Below, one piece after another: positions 33,236-45,156 of a stretch of 64,000 nt of DNA. The stretch lies in contig NW_025936089.1 of NCBI RefSeq assembly GCF_000764305.2, forward strand, positions 318,345 through 382,344. The letters run 5' to 3'. Below the pieces are notes generated by a model. It searched no databases. It was not told where the DNA came from and saw only the letters and a program-made list of their open reading frames with translations. Source of the stretch: Hyalella azteca (lineage: Eukaryota; Arthropoda; Malacostraca; Amphipoda; Hyalellidae). Within the stretch, counting starts at the first letter, position 1. Each line of letters starts with the position of its first letter. The position numbers and the translations under genes are program-made.

Positions 33236-35364
33236 CCATTCTTCACTGTCACGAGTGAATTGACACGACAATTTTGCTCAGTGTTCAACAAGTGTCAAGC
33301 GTTGACAGTTGACTGTCACGCGCTATTGAGACATTGACACACTCGTTAGTCACTCATTAACAGGACCTAATTAGCTGGGCGTCAGTGAAGCAGCTTGAAT
33401 CTGACAAGACGACCTTGTCAAAAATCTTGGCCGCCGTATAGCTGGCCACCGAACGGCCGACGGTCGGTAGCAAACAATATTGTATTAATTTTAATCTGGG
33501 CTACGGCGATGTGTGGAAATAATGAGAAATAATTCCGGTAAAATCAAGAAAATCTCAGTTTCTGCCACAATTAAAAAAGTCAGATTTGGAGTTACATGGA
33601 AAATATACTTTCCAGGATATGTAATTTTTAATGCGATTTTTTTTATAATTTGAAAACTGAGAAATTCATTCAAAAATATATAACGGCGGCCAATTTTGGT
33701 TAGTATGGTTACAGGTGTACAAAAAAATTAAGTATAATTAACATCATATGATATCAAAAAACGATATTAAAATATTGTTAGTCAATTAGGGGGTCGAGAG
33801 AAACTATTTATTGATGAAAAAAATTATCGATTAAAACTCAAGAGAAATGACGTGCAATTTAAAATAATTTTTTATGTAATAAAAAGTCGTAGACAATTAC
33901 AAACGAAGGCTCTTCATCAAACTTAATAAATTATCAGAGACAAAATACTAATTAATAATAAAAAATTTAATAATAATTAATAATGATAAGACTGCAATTG
34001 ATAGAAATTTGATAACCAAAAGATGATCATTACAATGTAGACAATTACAATTATCAACTAACGATTTCATGTGATTATTAAACGGTAAAACCATCTAATT
34101 CTAGACAAATTTTTTGAAGCTAATTGAATTTAGTATGCGTTAACATTCAATACGGAAATTATTGATAAAAATCCACACGATTCTATAATAAAATCTATTC
34201 TAATGTTTTTGCGAATGGTTCTGGCTTTAAGATTATTTTTATTAATATAACTCAAATTATTTTACAATTTAACTCCTTATTCGGTGCTTAAAAACCTGGT
34301 TATTCTCTACGCTCAACGATTCAGATTTTATACTCAAATTCACCAAAAATTTGGAAACATGAAGTACGAAAATACATTCGAGTATATTGAGAACCAAAAA
34401 CTTGCTAACCTTTTCTTGAATATTTTCTAAAAATGCCTTTTACTTCTCCTTCGGTTGACGTAAGACTTGAAATAAAAATTTAGCAAGTAAAAGCACCCAA
34501 ATGAACCAGACAAAGAAAATTTCTTAAACCGAAATAATAATCCAAGTGAACCCAAAAAAAACCACGCACTGAACCCAAAAAAAAATTTTATCTATGTACG
34601 TGAACCCGAAGAAATCACCCAACACGCACGCGATCAAGTGCAGATCACAGGATAGAAAAATCAGAAATTAAAATCCGAAATATTTTATTCCAGTTTACAA
34701 ATGCCAAAGCAGAAAGCGTTAGTCTTCATCACACAGTTTGCATGCGAAACGCAAGACAAAATTTCTGTGCTTCTATGATTTTAAAGCCAAGTTGAAATGT
34801 ATAGAATTCATTTCGGCAAACACAATAATTTTCTTCCTTTTTGTATATATAATAATTAGAATACTTACGTAAAAAATAATCATTATACTCTAATAATAAT
34901 TCACAATTACTTCATCTTTCCTGAAACGTGCGTGAAGGTTAACCCCAGCGTTTTTTTTAGGGATTTCAATTTTCTAATGTACACAATATTTTATAGGGAA
35001 TTTAATCAAGAAAAATAAAATATGTGCAGGTTTCTTCCAAACTTTAGTATAAGGGGAAAAAATTAGAGCTCATCAGTTTTTTTCACTCGAATTTTTTCTA
35101 AACCATTTCTGGTTTTGATACTTTACGTACACAAAACGAAGTAAATAAGACTTCAAATTTTTGGCATTTCTGGAACAGTATTAAAATCAACATGGACACA
35201 AACTAAAAATTGGTAGTTATATGGTTCGCAATATTAGATTTAGCTGTAACTAAGTAACTATCTAATTACTAATATGAGTCTCGTAACTAATGAACTGGCG
35301 GAAGTTGATCAATCTATGCGTCTTGTTAGTAATTAATGACGTTGAAAAGAGAAGCGGTGAATGA
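33236..35364. other. Long AT-rich unique stretch, no gene recognised
   Basis: About 2.1 kb of AT-rich DNA with frequent stops in all frames and no convincing exon. Confidence 0.5.
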
Positions 35365-35507
35365 ATGGTCTAAAAAAAATAGGTGTGTGTGAATGTGTCT
35401 TAAAAAATAAGTAGTTAGTGAATGTTTTAAGAAGATAATTTTTGCGTGAATGGTTATACAAAAAGCAGTGATATGTAAATGGTAATAAAATTAGTCGTGA
35501 ATGGTTT

Positions 35508-35685
35508 AAAAAATATAACTCATGCTGCAGTACTCACTGTAGTGAGTGACAGAGAGCGCATTTTCTCGTCGACGAAAACTTGAAGTCACGGACGGACAGA
35601 CGGACGGACAGACAGACGGACGGACGAACGGACATGGCGAGCACAATAGTGCATTTTTTCCATAAACGAGAAAATGCGCTAAAAA
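35508..35685. mobile_element. Family B element within tandem composite (copy 1)
   Basis: A complete copy with arms agcgcattttctc and gagaaaatgcgct, an internal ggac/agac tract and the extra catgctgcagtactcactg at its left. Confidence 0.82.
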
Positions 35686-35811
35686 GAGTGGTGTGTGTGA
35701 ATGGGTCTTATAAAATAAATATTTCGTGAATGTTTTTAAGAAGATAATTTTTGCTTGAATCCAAAAAGCAGTGGTATGTAAAATAGTAATAAAATGAGTC
35801 GTGAATGGTTT

Positions 35812-35977
35812 AAAAAATATAACTCATGCTGCAGTACTCACTGCAGAGAGTGACAGAGGGCGCATTTTCTCGTCGACGAAAACTTGAAGTCACGGACGGA
35901 CAGACGGACGGACGGACGGACGGACATGGCAAGCACAATAGTGCATTTTTTCAATAAATGAGAAAATGCGCTAAAAA
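35812..35977. mobile_element. Family B element within tandem composite (copy 2)
   Basis: The same left flank (ataactcatgctgcagtact) as copy 1, but a shorter ggac tract and a gggcgcattttctc arm. It was probably duplicated together with its host segment. Confidence 0.82.
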
Positions 35978-36217
35978 GAGTGGTGTGTGTGAATGGGTCT
36001 TATAAAATAAATATTTCGTGAATGTTTTAAGAAGATAATTTTTGCGTGAATATGGTTATCCAAAAAGCAGTGGTATGTAAAATGGTAATAAAATGAGTCG
36101 CGAATGGTTTAAAAAAAGAGAAGTAATTCTTGAATGGTTTTCAAAGTTGTGCGTGGCGGCGGCTCCCGCCCGCGACGGCGACACTGGCAAACTGCCAAAT
36201 TACAATGCATGTTCTTC

Positions 36218-36670
36218 ATCGCAGATAAAAAAGACATGATAGCAATCATGGCAATCTACTCTATGATTGATTGAAGTGAAATAAGCATGGCAATCTACAC
36301 TTCGATTGATTGAAGTGGAGCAATCATGGCAATCATTAATTGATAATTCAACCAAACTATGATTAATTGAAGTGGAGCAATCATGGCAATCATTAATTGA
36401 TAATTCAACCAAACTATGATTAATTGAAGTGGAGCAATCATGGCAATCTACACACTATGATTGATTGAAGGAAAGCAATCATGACAATCTATACTCCGAT
36501 TGATTGAAGTGGAGCAATCATGGCAATCTACACTCCGATTGATTGAAGTGGAGCAATCATGGCAATCTACACTCCGATTGATTGAAGTGGAGCAATCATG
36601 GGAATCTACAAACGATTGATCGAAGTGAAGCAATCATGGCAATCTACACTTAATTCGATTGATTGAAGAT
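36218..36670. repeat. ~39-bp minisatellite, about 11 copies
   Basis: gattgattgaagtggagcaa, then tcatggcaatctacactcc. TGATTG and CAATCA pair within each unit. Some copies carry an aattgataattcaaccaaac insertion. Confidence 0.93.
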
Positions 36671-37759
36671 TGAAGTGAAGGTAGCTTAACATGATATTTT
36701 AACCGATTAGGTTAACACAGCCGTTAACCCGTCAGATTAACATGGTCTTTTAACCAAGCAGTTCAACTATAGGTATGTTATAGTACGATATATGATATAT
36801 AGTAAGACGATATGATATATATTATGGACACAATATTATTGAAATATTAATATTAATATATTATATTAATGAAATCCGCAGTCAAAACAAGAAGCGAACA
36901 ACTTGAGATCAAATTAACGCTACCCGGTGTAGAACGATCAAATTCCCCGCTGTTTAAATTACTATACAACTGAATTTTAACCATATAAAAAATGTACATA
37001 GAACCCCTGATGAAACAATGACCGCTTTTTCATACCCGAATTGAGAATAGTGAATGGTACAAAACTGCATCCTGGTGAAACCATACGACAAACGCATGGT
37101 AGCATTAATACAATTCGAAGGCAACGAATATATGGAGTTCGTATTAACTAACGAATTAAATCTTCAAAATCAATTCATTTAAGTAACAATAAATAAACTG
37201 CTAGCGATGATATTCAATCAAAAATTACGGTTGGTAAGTATCCCTTCTCTAAAATATTAAGTTAAAAAACTTCTAAAAAAATCAACACGGTCACGTATAA
37301 AATAAAATAAATAGGAAACGTTGGAAAAGATGCGACAATTTTCTGCTATAATGTTAAATGTGATATTAAGTTAAAAAACTGAAAAAATTAACACGGTCAC
37401 GTAGAATATAAATAAATTGGAAACGTTGGAAGAGATGGAACAATTTTTTGCTAATGTTAAATGTATAAGTCAGGTTATTTATACGTCAGTGGGAACGCTG
37501 AGACGCCATTTTATGTAACCAACCTTGAAGAACTAAATTCTGACATGAGCCTATAGGCTGCACTTCCATCAGTCTGTGCTTGAACGAATTTATTAATTCA
37601 TCATTAGAAGTTAATTAATCGTTAACAGAAACAGGGGATTTCTTTAGTAAAGATGCTAATCAAAATTAGAAACCTTGCAATCGACCATAGCGATAAATTT
37701 AAACAAAATTGGTCAATTTAAAATGTAATAGATTTCTAAAATTCCAAAAAAATAAAAAG
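36671..37759. other. AT-rich unique DNA, nothing recognised
   Basis: Two diverged copies of gaaaaaattaacacggtcacg-like sequence lie near 37280 and 37380. No gene was seen. Confidence 0.5.
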
Positions 37760-37926
37760 CTCAGAATTATCGGTCAGCTCAGAATTATCGGTCAGGTCAG
37801 AATTATCGGTCAGCTCAGAATTATCGGTCAGGTCAGAATTATCGGTCAGGTCAGAATTATCGGTCAGGTCAGAATTATCGGTCAGGTCAGAATTATCGGT
37901 CAGGTCAGAATTATCGGTCAGCTCAG
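37760..37926. repeat. 18-bp repeat (agaattatcggtcaggtc), about 9 copies
   Basis: Near-perfect 18-bp units with a c/g change marking copies. The 6-codon period leaves frames open on both strands; not a gene. Confidence 0.95.
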
Positions 37927-40289
37927 TATCATTGCAGACACGAGCTTCTTTCAAAAATAACAATAAGTATTCGAATAAGTTTCAAATAAAATAGGAAATC
38001 CAGACAAAATTTTGGTTCTAATTTGACAATTTTGGTGGACTTCTTGAGAATGAAAATGCTAAATGTGGCGCTTATATAATTTATTCATTCATTTGCAGAA
38101 ATAAAGGATGAATAATTGTATTGAAAACCTGAAAGGACGTGATTCACTATCCTTATTGTAAACAACACGTGACATGATACACTTGCCATGATTCCTATAC
38201 CACTGGTATGCATTGTTTCTGATGCATTGAAATTTAATATAGCCTGATTTCAATAAGTGAGAATAAGAAATCTCTTGTACGTCATTTCCCTATAGAGAAA
38301 ACTTATGCCAATTTCAGTCTTATAGGTGGCTAAGTGTAACTTATTTTCGTACAGTATTAGCACGAATGGAGATGGGAAAGTTATCAACTTTATGACACAA
38401 ACTGTGACAAATTTCTTGATCATTTTTAAAAATGCGAGGATTTAAAAGAATTAGGTGAAGTTTGCAATGGTTGCTCTAAACTGTGTACAACCGCTTGAAA
38501 TATTTGTCTGGTTGATTCAGCATGCGGCATGGAATTTAGAAGGATTAATATATGATCAATTGCTTATAGCGCATTGTATATAAAATTCTATTAGATTTTC
38601 TGTTTTTTTAGCTTATATTTTGGGAGTGATGAAGAACCAAGGCTGAATTGATGTAGAATATATGAAGGCATCATTCATAAAATTGTACCCTATTAATTTC
38701 AGAACATTTATCGCTATTATATGCAGATTTCTTCTAATGCAATGGTCCTTTCTGATGAAAAATTACGCACTTTTATTCAGCTAAGAAATAAACTGTAGAA
38801 ATTAGTAGAATTATAAGTAGACTGTTATACATGATCTATATTTTGTTGGCTAAAATTTTAGGATACTCAAAAAATTCTACCAGCGAATTTTGTGGCCAGT
38901 GCTACCAGAGATCGCTGGATGATTGCTCCAAATTGGAAATTATGTCAGGCTGAGTTGAAGATTTAGACAAAAATGTGCTGAAAATTAAATCTATGTTCGG
39001 TTAAGGGTTGCTGAGCCACAGTGAAATGAGATGAATTCAGAAATTCATCTCCTGCGTGGAATTTTAATGAATTTCATTATGAGCGATAAAAATATTTTCT
39101 AATTTTCAAAGTGAAAACACTATTTTTAGGCTAAATAGTTACCAAGTTAGGTAACTTAACTATCTTCAAAACTATCTTAGTTTTCCGTTGACTTAATTTA
39201 ACTATGCATGGCAACGTGCATCGGTAGATACTTAGTTTTCATGTTCGTTTATGTTCAGAATATTCGGTCAAATGTCGCATGAATTTCTTTCCGTTTTTTT
39301 ATTTATTTTTTTAATAAAATACGGTCGATTGCATTTATAGTGTTGGTAAGTTTCGCAACGTTGGTTTTCGTTGGGCAAGTTGTAGAATTTTCAGTAATCA
39401 TAACGTGAAAAATTTGTATTAGATTCAAGAAATTAAAAATTTAGTTAGGCCTAATTAGGCCGAGTTTCATCGAATTTCGAAATGACATATTTCTTCCATA
39501 ACTCGGGCATGTTCAAATATTAATTAATCATGCGTCATAAAATAAAAACAAAAATTGTGAAATTTCACCAGTGTAAAAAATAAGCTAACGCACTTTGCTG
39601 TCACTTCTGTAGAACGTTACTTTGGTGAAACGTGAAGTAATTTTTCCCGAAACGTAACAGAAACATTGATTGACGAAATGAAAGAAATTAATTTCTAACG
39701 ATTAATAAAATTAGGTGAAGGTAATTTTTTGGCAAAAACTCACATTTCATGCGTTTGGGACAATCCTGCTTCCTGCGAGGCATTCCGTGTAGCAGGCGAA
39801 GAGGCGACACTTGAATCACTTCAGGTCCTAAGAAGTTTCACAAAGTTGTCAAGTAACACAATTCAAGTTTATTGTCTTCACTAAATCAACTTTCATATGA
39901 CATTCATCATGATCACTTCTTAACCTTGTAGAGATTCAATCTCGTAGCTATTTTTCTAAATATCAAGATGGTTTTTTCGCGGCTCCTAAAAATATCCAAG
40001 TGGGTCCAGTGCATCCTAAACTGCTTCCACTAACGGCGACAATCCGACTTTAGTAATGAATAATCCAAATTCAAGGACAAGAGTTATAAACGTGCACTCT
40101 AACTATTTCAATTATTTAAGCAATGGCATCAGGTGCTAACTATTGTGGCAACTAAGAAGTTTATTCGAGCCGAACAGCAAACGTTGCTGAGAAGGAACAC
40201 ATATCGGCAGCTACACCATAGCTACACAACCTCACTCTACACAAGCTTGTCACACTCTAAACGTTGCTGTCAGTCTTGGCCGTCAGCTG
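37927..40289. other. Unique AT-rich DNA upstream of the zinc-finger locus
   Basis: About 2.4 kb with no repeat array, no recognisable exon and frequent stops. It may hold distal regulatory sequence of the gene at 42.6 kb, but nothing specific is visible. Confidence 0.45.
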
Positions 40290-40396
40290 GAGCAGAGGCG
40301 GAGCTGACAAACGTCACTGACAGCGAGGCGGAGAAACATGACGTCACTGACAGCGAGGCGGAGGAATACTACGTCACTGACAGAAAGGCGGAGCGC
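40290..40396 (+). promoter_or_regulatory. 30-bp repeats with CRE and CGTCA half-sites
   Basis: Three 30-bp units of acgtcactgacagcgaggcg plus gag. The middle one is preceded by atg, creating a full TGACGTCA palindrome at 40339-40346; the others keep the CGTCA half-site. The segment sits about 150 bp upstream of a candidate splice donor, in a locally GC-richer region. A role as promoter-proximal bZIP sites for the zinc-finger gene is inference only. Confidence 0.3.
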
Positions 40397-40537
40397 TCAG
40401 CAACTCCACCCTGCGATTTGAAGGACGGTAGTTGTGTTTTTGTCTGACGTTTGAAGTAATTTCTGGCTTTTTAGTGATGGATACGGCCTAAAAAGTAGCA
40501 GTGAATCTTCTAAGACATTAAGGATCACTTTGAAAAG
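40397..40537 (+). other. Possible non-coding first exon (5' UTR) of zinc-finger gene
   Basis: A strong donor, aaaag|gtaaga, lies at 40537/40538. It would pair with the acceptor ctctttgttaacag at 42573, giving an intron of about 2.0 kb that holds a family A element and a minisatellite. The exon start cannot be fixed from the sequence. Confidence 0.25.
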
Positions 40538-41663
40538 GTAAGAACTGCCGGCAATGTCGAGAACATGCAATAATATGAACATAATGTGTTGTCAGTTGTG
40601 TCGGCAATGCACTAGACTGATGCTGTTGCCAATATGGCGCACTGTCACGCTTGCCCTACCCATAATAAATCAAGATTTCGCCTCGTTATATAAGTGAATT
40701 TAGTACTTACCATTTTCTCTGTAGATTAACAATAAGATTCAACATGCGGCTGTGTCGTGCCTGTCTCTTAAAAATAAGTTTGAAGGGAAATTTACGACCA
40801 CGCCAGGGTTTGTTTATGGTAGAGGGCAGCACCGTCCACTCGTCCGCAGGCTGCGTCGGCGCGACTTTTGAACATAGCATTTCGCGCGGCCGCAACACGT
40901 GTTAAAAATGATGGATTCTCTTGGAATTCATGCAGCCTTCCTCTGAATTATTTGTCAACAATTCAGTATAATGAACTAGAATTATAAAATCAAAGTATAT
41001 CTATGACTTGTTTCGTTTTAAGCAGTGTCTCAATGCTCATCTTATGAAGTTACAATTTTTCGACGTCTCCAGCATCGACTTTGTTGATCCATCACCGCTA
41101 TAAAATACAAGTTGGCTTGCAGTTATGTATATAATATCTCTCTATCTTGCTATATTGATAAACACTTTCTTAGACTCAGACGTATTCAGGGCCGTACATG
41201 TTCTCGCACATGGTCTTTAATTAAGCTGGCGCATCTCCTGTCATATTGAACACATTACATATTGAAATAAGTAAACGCCTACGTTTACGGGCATTGGTGC
41301 CTTTAGTTTAGAACGTGCTCAGTTTTATTTCCATACGGTCAAATTGACACTCTTAAGTGCGATGAATTAGCAATTGGCCAACCAATCTAATGCACTTTTG
41401 GCGTAACATTAGGAATACTTTGAGATTTTTTAGCCACTAAACATTAAATCTGCATGTTGCTTGAGAATTTGTAAGCAAGTTTCCCTGTCTCCCTTATGGG
41501 TGCAAAACTTGTCCGAGTTAGTAGCTAACCATAACCGAACCTAAGTATTTTCTTCCTCTTTTAACGCTTTGTCTGGCTAAAAGATAATGATCGAAAAGAT
41601 AACTTTATCTATTTATAGCGACATTAAGAGAGATAATAACTTACAAATGGAATTGAATGCGTC
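40538..41663. other. Unique DNA, GC-richer at 40600-40910
   Basis: 40780-40900 is GC-rich with CpGs (gccgcgcg complement, ctcgtccgcaggctgcgtcg). No coding exon was recognised. Possibly promoter-proximal or intronic. Confidence 0.4.
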
Positions 41664-41855
41664 TCTCAGAAAAATGAATAAGACTTTGTCCAAATACCGA
41701 TTCACTTTTTTTGCCATTGTACGGGCCATTCTGACCCATCTTTTTCCGACCAAAGGGCGGATCAGGGCTACGTCCGCTCTCTGAGCGTGCTATGCGGGGA
41801 GAAAGTGGGTCACTATTTGAACAATAATGTCAATTAATTTTTTCTCCAAGTGGTT
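41664..41855. mobile_element. Family A element
   Basis: Left ctctcagaaaaatgaataag with gactttgtccaaataccgat; centre ccattgtacgggccattctg acccatc; right gtcactatttgaacaataat ending tctccaag. Confidence 0.65.
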
Positions 41856-41937
41856 TCGAATAGCAGAAGTTTTGCGTGGCTTAAGTATTTACACGTAAAC
41901 TCGCCGCCAGCCCCCCGCCGTCTCCTTCCCTCACAAC

Positions 41938-42325
41938 ATTTCCCACACAAAATTTCCCTCACAACTTTTCATTTACCACATTTGCCTCACGAAATTTCAC
42001 TAACAAAATGTCCCCCACAAAATTTCCATCACGAAATTTCCCTCACGACGTAACCCTCACGACATTACCCTCACAAACTCACCCTCACGACATTACCCTC
42101 GCGACATTACCCTCACAACATTACCCTCACGACATTACCCTCACAGCATTACCCTCACAACATTACCCTCACAACATTACCCTCACAACATTACCCTCAC
42201 AACATTACCCTCACAACATTACCCTCACAACATTACCCTCACAAAATTACCCTCACAACATTACCCTCACAATATTTCCCTCACAACATTACCCTCACAA
42301 TATTACCCTCACAATATTTCGCTCG
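41938..42325. repeat. 14-bp repeat (acattaccctcaca), about 20 copies
   Basis: Homogeneous in the middle (42110-42310), more diverged at the left (aaatttccctcac). Located just 250 bp upstream of the zinc-finger coding start, inside the probable first intron. Confidence 0.94.
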
Positions 42326-42573
42326 CTAAGTTTCTCTCCAAAAATTGCCAAATTAACGTTCATGTCACGCGGATAATGATAATGTGGCAAATAAACAACA
42401 GCGCTTAACATGGAGTGTGTAGAAATATTTATGATAATAATTTATTGTATCAATCAATTATCTGATTGCATCAATTTATTCTCGAAACGTTAGTTTAAAT
42501 TTCGTTTTATTTTGTTTTGCATAGGCTTTAATTGAATGCCCTTTTGAATTGGTAACTGTCTCTTTGTTAACAG

Positions 42574-42597
42574 ATTGTTACACTTTACGGAATCACG
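42574..42597 (+). other. 5' UTR segment after a splice acceptor
   Basis: A pyrimidine-rich tract ending tctctttgttaacag fits a splice acceptor at 42573. The 24 nt to the ATG have no in-frame stop, so a coding extension from an upstream exon is not formally excluded. The ATG context (A at -3, G at +4) is strong. Confidence 0.55.
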
Positions 42598-45156
42598 ATG
42601 GAAGATGATGAAGATGTCCATTTCTGCATCCGATGCAAGGAATCTTTTGTAGGCATTGATAATTATGTAAATCACAGAAAACAACCGTGCAAAAAAATTC
42701 AGCATGATAAAGGAAAGAGAAAGACAAATTACGATAGTGAATTTACTCGCGAAAGCTCGACTAGAAATGCTGACGTTACGTTACAAAATTGGAATGAAGG
42801 TGAGAACATCAGGCAACGTAGAACTTCGGAGGCATTAGGTCCGTTCATGACATCGAGTAACGTTTTAGAAACCGACAAGGATCAGGTCACAAGATGCAAT
42901 GATTTCGGCCCCGAATCCAAGTCCGGTGACGATGGTGGAGAACCCAGCGAATCTAACAGTCATCCAAATTTCTCTGGACACTCAAAAAACTACAGGAAAG
43001 AAGAAAAAGAAGACGTTCTTAGTAATTCAATCATGCCTGCTTCGTCCGATCATTTTACGAGGTTCGAAGACCCGCTTTTCACGAACGATGCCGCTGTTTC
43101 GTCGTTCTTTAAGTCTTTCGATTCCTTCGTCGATGGGAGGTTTCAAGGATTGAGTGACCATCAAATGCTTTTCCCTTCCAAAGAAAGTACCGAAAACTTC
43201 GAGTCTACAAGCCAAGACCTCGAGCAAAGGTACTCGGATTTGTACAATAATTTTGGTAGCCAGAGCTCGCAGGACATTGACCAGCACGCGAAAGGACCCA
43301 ACCAACGACAGTCCGCAAACCGGACATCCAAAGATTCCTCCGATCATGACACCATGAAAACCTTGGGTATCCAAGAGGTGTCTTCCGTTCCAGGACTGCA
43401 CGTCGATCTCAAGCAGGATGATTTTCTATCATCTTTGGATCTCAGCAGCGTCAAACTTCTGCACGAGAAACGAAAGTACAGTTTTGATGACGGAGAAGAT
43501 GATGAGGAAGAATACGATAATCAGCCACCCAGCCATCACACTGGTGGGAAATGGCGACCCGGTATGATGCCTCCGCCTTCCACTGTTGCTGGCAAGTGGA
43601 GACCTTTCTCACCCAATATCCCCGAGAAGAACGACTACGATGCTGACGAAGGCGATTCAAATTTCACAAATGCTGTTGGTCCTGTAAAAATTACGCCCAG
43701 AGATAAGCCGCGTGTTCGTACCAAAGGCAAATGGCTGCCAGGAAAACGTCCACACGGCTCTCGTGGCACCCAGTCCTTTAGGTGTGACTTGTGTGAAAGT
43801 CGATTTTCTACGAAGTCCTCATACAAACGTCATATGAACATTCATGAACTCGCAGATCAAAACAAGAAATTGGAATCAATTTCAGGATCGAATAGGCCTT
43901 CCAGAGCAAAGAAACTCAAGGCTCAAACACTCATGAAGACCACAATCGACAACTGGAAAAGGAAGAAACCTCTAGCCTCTGATGAACCATCAGCCTCTGT
44001 AGCAAAAACGCCTGAAAAATATGAAGATAGCTTGGATTTTGAATTTCCGAAACAGTTATCTAACAAAGATGAAAGAATCAACACCGAATTGGTACGCCAA
44101 TGCCGGAAACAGGAGAAGATGAGCTGCCCGGCCTGTCGTCTCTCGTTTAGTGTTGCGTATCTTGCCAACCATTTTGCTTCTCTCGCACATATCCACAACG
44201 AATTGGAGTACAAGCGTAGTTTGGACAAGGGATCTGCCAATGAGCAGGACCAAATAGTGTTGAATAATATAGAAACTTTGATTACCACGTGCCATTTTCA
44301 TTGTGAGAGATGCAAATTCTCCTGCAACTCCATGAAAGATCTTGCATATCATATTTCTCACCATGAAGTTTTGTCGGGTTCCATCAACCAATTTCAAACT
44401 AAATTTTCATGCTCCGCATGTCCTGATGATGGTCACATGGCTCATACCGAACTTTTACATCACATTATCACCCTATCTCACGACATGGCCTGCAACGATA
44501 AGATATTGAATGCTCAAAAAGTAGTCATATCCACTCACCATTCAATCACCTGTTCAAAGTGTGACAAATTTTTCAAGTTATACAGGCAGTATGAGGACCA
44601 CAGACGGAAACAACATAATCAATCCACGTTTAAACTCTCAACTCGCACGCCACGGCTTTGCCCGATGTGTTCATTTCAAGGTAATTCTTGCAAACAAGTG
44701 AGGCAGCATATCAGGAGCACCCATGACACCATGCCACACTTTGTCTGCTATCTCTGCGGCACAATGCATCAAACCAACGAAGAAGCTAAAATCCACAGAT
44801 TCTCTCGAGGTCATCGCCTGAAAGCTGGCAGAGAAGAAAATGGTGCTAAACACTGCAGGTTTTGTTACTTAACTTACCCTTCACTACAATCACTTCGCGA
44901 GCATTTAAGAAGCGAACACCTCAACCACCTCACTCCATGCGTAAAATGTGGCTTTATCCCTATACTGCAAAACGACGCCCGAACTCACCAGAAACACTGC
45001 AGGGGAGAAATATTGGAAGATTGTCGAGGTTTCGCTCATCGCTGCGAGTTGTGTCCATTCAGCAGCCCTTTGTCTGCTCATGTTCTGCTCCATACAACAA
45101 TCGTCCATGGCAAGCCTCTTGATGTGGAGGACAACTTCACCTGCCACATCTGCCAG
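42598..45156 (+). CDS. Exon 1 of zinc-finger gene (853 codons)
   Basis: Begins MEDDEDVHFCIRCKESF and ends in the Cys pair CHIC plus Q853, then gtaaat (phase 0). Residues 32-390 are low-complexity and probably disordered, with Ser/Asp/Glu-rich stretches, an acidic GEDDEEEYD and three GKWxP motifs. Residues 396-837 hold ten fingers, mostly C-x2-C-x12-H-x3-5-H. Linkers are not the TGEKP type. The frame runs 12 codons past the donor before a stop, so the splice site, not the stop, defines the end. Confidence 0.85.

Larger units (their letters stand above)
35365..36130. repeat. Tandem host-element composite, 2.5 copies of ~300 bp
   Basis: A ~130-bp host segment (gtgtgtgtgaatg..., gaagataatttttgc, agcagtggtatgtaaaa) occurs three times. 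The first two are each followed by a family B element at the same position, after gaatggtttaaaaaa. The third continues without an element. Copies 2 and 3 are almost identical. Confidence 0.85.
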
